The notes beneath the pieces were generated by a model. That model did not search any database, had not been told where the DNA came from, and saw only the letters and a program-made list of their open reading frames with translations. A DNA stretch of 64,000 bases. Source: Robiginitomaculum sp. GTDB lineage: Bacteria; Pseudomonadota; Alphaproteobacteria; Caulobacterales; Maricaulaceae. The position numbers and the translations under genes were made by a program. This document shows, piece by piece, positions 63,168 to 64,000 of this stretch (the first letter of the stretch is position 1; every line of letters begins with the position of its first letter). The DNA lies in assembly GCA_021776515.1 (NCBI GenBank), contig JAJFFS010000017.1:62001-126000 (forward strand), given 5' to 3'.

Positions 63168-63512
63168 GGTATTTCTTTGTTAATATGATGTAATCGTTTG
63201 TAGGCCTCATGTGAGCAAGATGAAGTTAAGTGTTGAGTGGGGCGTAATGCTCAATACCTTGCATTCCTATTCACCCCGGCTCTCTTCCTAAGGAGAAGAG
63301 AAAATAATCCTCCACCTGTCATTACCCGACTGGTTCGGGTAATCCAGTAAGCAGAAATCACCTCTACCGTGTCACCCCGGAAATTTCATCAGGAATTATC
63401 CGGGGCCAATAGTGCTTTTTTATGACAAGATGGATCCCGGATAAAACTAACGTTTTTCCGGGATGACACGATGCGGGACTAGGTTCATATTATCCAAAAC
63501 GCAGGAGCCAAA
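63168..63512. other. Repeat-rich gap before cdd
   Basis: No gene is seen. The first 130 bases are unremarkable leader or trailer sequence. From 63317 to 63478 the gap holds the most complex copy of the dispersed repeat (listed apart). The last 35 bases form the leader of cdd, including GCAGGAG six bases before its ATG. Confidence 0.6.
63317..63478. repeat. Dispersed paired-palindrome repeat, copy 4 (composite)
   Basis: TGTC begins hairpin ATTACCCGA/TCGGGTAAT followed by ATCCAG, as in the other copies. A middle hairpin with CCCCGG/CCGGGG arms (63376-63404) and a final hairpin ATCCCGG/CCGGGAT with A/T-rich inner part end at ATGACA (63473-63478). It looks like two or three units joined. Confidence 0.7.
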
Positions 63513-63905
63513 ATGACCACCAAACAAAACCTCCATGACGCCGCACGCGAAGTGATGAAAAACGCTCATGCGCCTTACTCGAACTATCATGTGGGCGCGG
63601 CAGTGTTGGCCGATGATGGGCAAACCTACGTGGGCGCTAATGTTGAGAACGCGTCTTACCCCGAAGGCTGGTGCGCTGAAACCTCGGCCATAGCGGCGAT
63701 GGTAGCCAATGGAGCCAAGCACATAAAAGAGGTTTGCGTTGTTACTAAAAGCGATCCACCGGGTACGCCGTGCGGCGGCTGTCGTCAGCGCTTGAGTGAA
63801 TTTGCGGATGCGGGTACCTCTGTTCATATTGCCAATCTGGATGGTATCGTTCGCACCTGGCGCATGGATGAATTGCTGCCAGGGGCATTCAAATTAAAGG
63901 GCTAG
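63513..63905 (+). CDS. cdd: Cytidine deaminase
   Basis: A 130-residue homotetrameric-type cytidine deaminase converting cytidine and deoxycytidine to uridine and deoxyuridine. Zinc ligands and the catalytic Glu are visible: Cys54-Ala-Glu56 (WCAETSAIAAM) and Cys87-Gly-Gly-Cys90 (TPCGGCRQRLSEF). HAPYSNYHVGAAVLADDG and GANVENASYP bind substrate. The next gene, 12 bases on, is a purine nucleoside phosphorylase gene, so this is a nucleoside-salvage unit. Confidence 0.96.
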   Translation: MTTKQNLHDAAREVMKNAHAPYSNYHVGAAVLADDGQTYVGANVENASYPEGWCAETSAIAAMVANGAKHIKEVCVVTKSDPPGTPCGGCRQRLSEFADAGTSVHIANLDGIVRTWRMDELLPGAFKLKG

Positions 63906-63917
63906 AAGACAAAAATA

Positions 63918-64000
63918 ATGAGCACAGAAATTAATAAAGCTGCGGATTTTGTTCGGGCGCGCATTGGTGAACAAAAACGCCTTGCCATCGTGTTGGGTTC
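63918..64000 (+). CDS. Purine nucleoside phosphorylase, N-terminal fragment (cut by window end)
   Basis: Only 27 codons are inside the window. They read MSTEINKAADFVRARIGEQ, then KRLAIVLGS, the start of the phosphate-binding GSG loop found at this position in family 2 (trimeric) purine nucleoside phosphorylases. The gene follows cdd by 12 bases in the same direction, which supports nucleoside salvage. It is not broken in the visible part; the rest lies beyond position 64000. Confidence 0.72.
   Translation, partial: MSTEINKAADFVRARIGEQKRLAIVLG

Noticed and set aside
1-64000. CRISPR array, prophage, insertion sequence
   Set aside because: No regularly spaced repeats, no phage structural or integrase genes and no transposase frames were seen on either strand.

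Overview
The window looks like a chromosomal stretch of a roughly 50 % GC Gram-negative bacterium, most likely an alphaproteobacterium. The evidence is a fused N-acetylglutamate synthase/kinase of the Maricaulis/Xanthomonas type, an outer-membrane protein set (TonB-dependent receptor, FadL family), the yfhM-pbpC pair, a five-step hut pathway and a Soe-type sulfite dehydrogenase. There are no rRNA genes, no prophage and no CRISPR array. Most genes are ordinary metabolism packed in tight, often ATGA-overlapping operons.

Layout. 0-6 kb: a methyltransferase-like protein, a leucine-type amino-acid dehydrogenase, YghU, tRNA-Ser(GCT), a polyprenyl-phosphate sugar transferase and a membrane-bound redoxin. 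6-13 kb: a tyrosine/homogentisate catabolic cluster (maiA divergent from hpd, then a 2OG dioxygenase, a VOC enzyme, a TonB receptor, fah and a marR gene). Related palindromes lie at maiA/hpd and in front of fah-marR; hmgA is absent. 13-22.5 kb: histidine degradation (hutF, hutI-hutH-hutG, hutU) with a hybrid histidine kinase between hutG and hutU. 22.5-25.3 kb: an odd tRNA-Ile-like sequence, a ParDE-type toxin-antitoxin pair, and a marR gene divergent from a cytochrome P460/redoxin pair across a perfect 17-bp inverted repeat. 25-28 kb: kdsD-type isomerase and glmS. 28-32 kb: an arginine operon whose deacetylase resembles N-acetylcitrulline deacetylase.

31.9-37.2 kb: a five-gene, translationally coupled operon of mostly secreted proteins without clear names. 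It includes a CsgG-like protein, a 764-residue protein with a pretoxin-like segment and a tentative ExoY/edema-factor-like C-terminal domain, and a very acidic secreted protein. This is the best candidate for an undescribed system. 37-42 kb: a DASS transporter, a DUF885 lipoprotein and a glycerate kinase. 42-52 kb: a sulfur module of dsrE2, tusA, a FadL-type porin, a second DASS-like carrier, a tandem universal stress protein and soeABC. Three ATTM-N8-GAAT dyads precede its three apparent transcription units and suggest one regulon. 52-60 kb: pbpC and the alpha-2-macroglobulin yfhM. 60-64 kb: kbl-tdh (Tdh lacks the structural-zinc cysteines), an AT-rich orphan gene, cdd and the start of a purine nucleoside phosphorylase gene.

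A dispersed family of paired palindromes (TGTCAT...ATCC...GGAT...ATGACA) occurs four times between genes. Function calls come from reading the sequence; no database search was possible.
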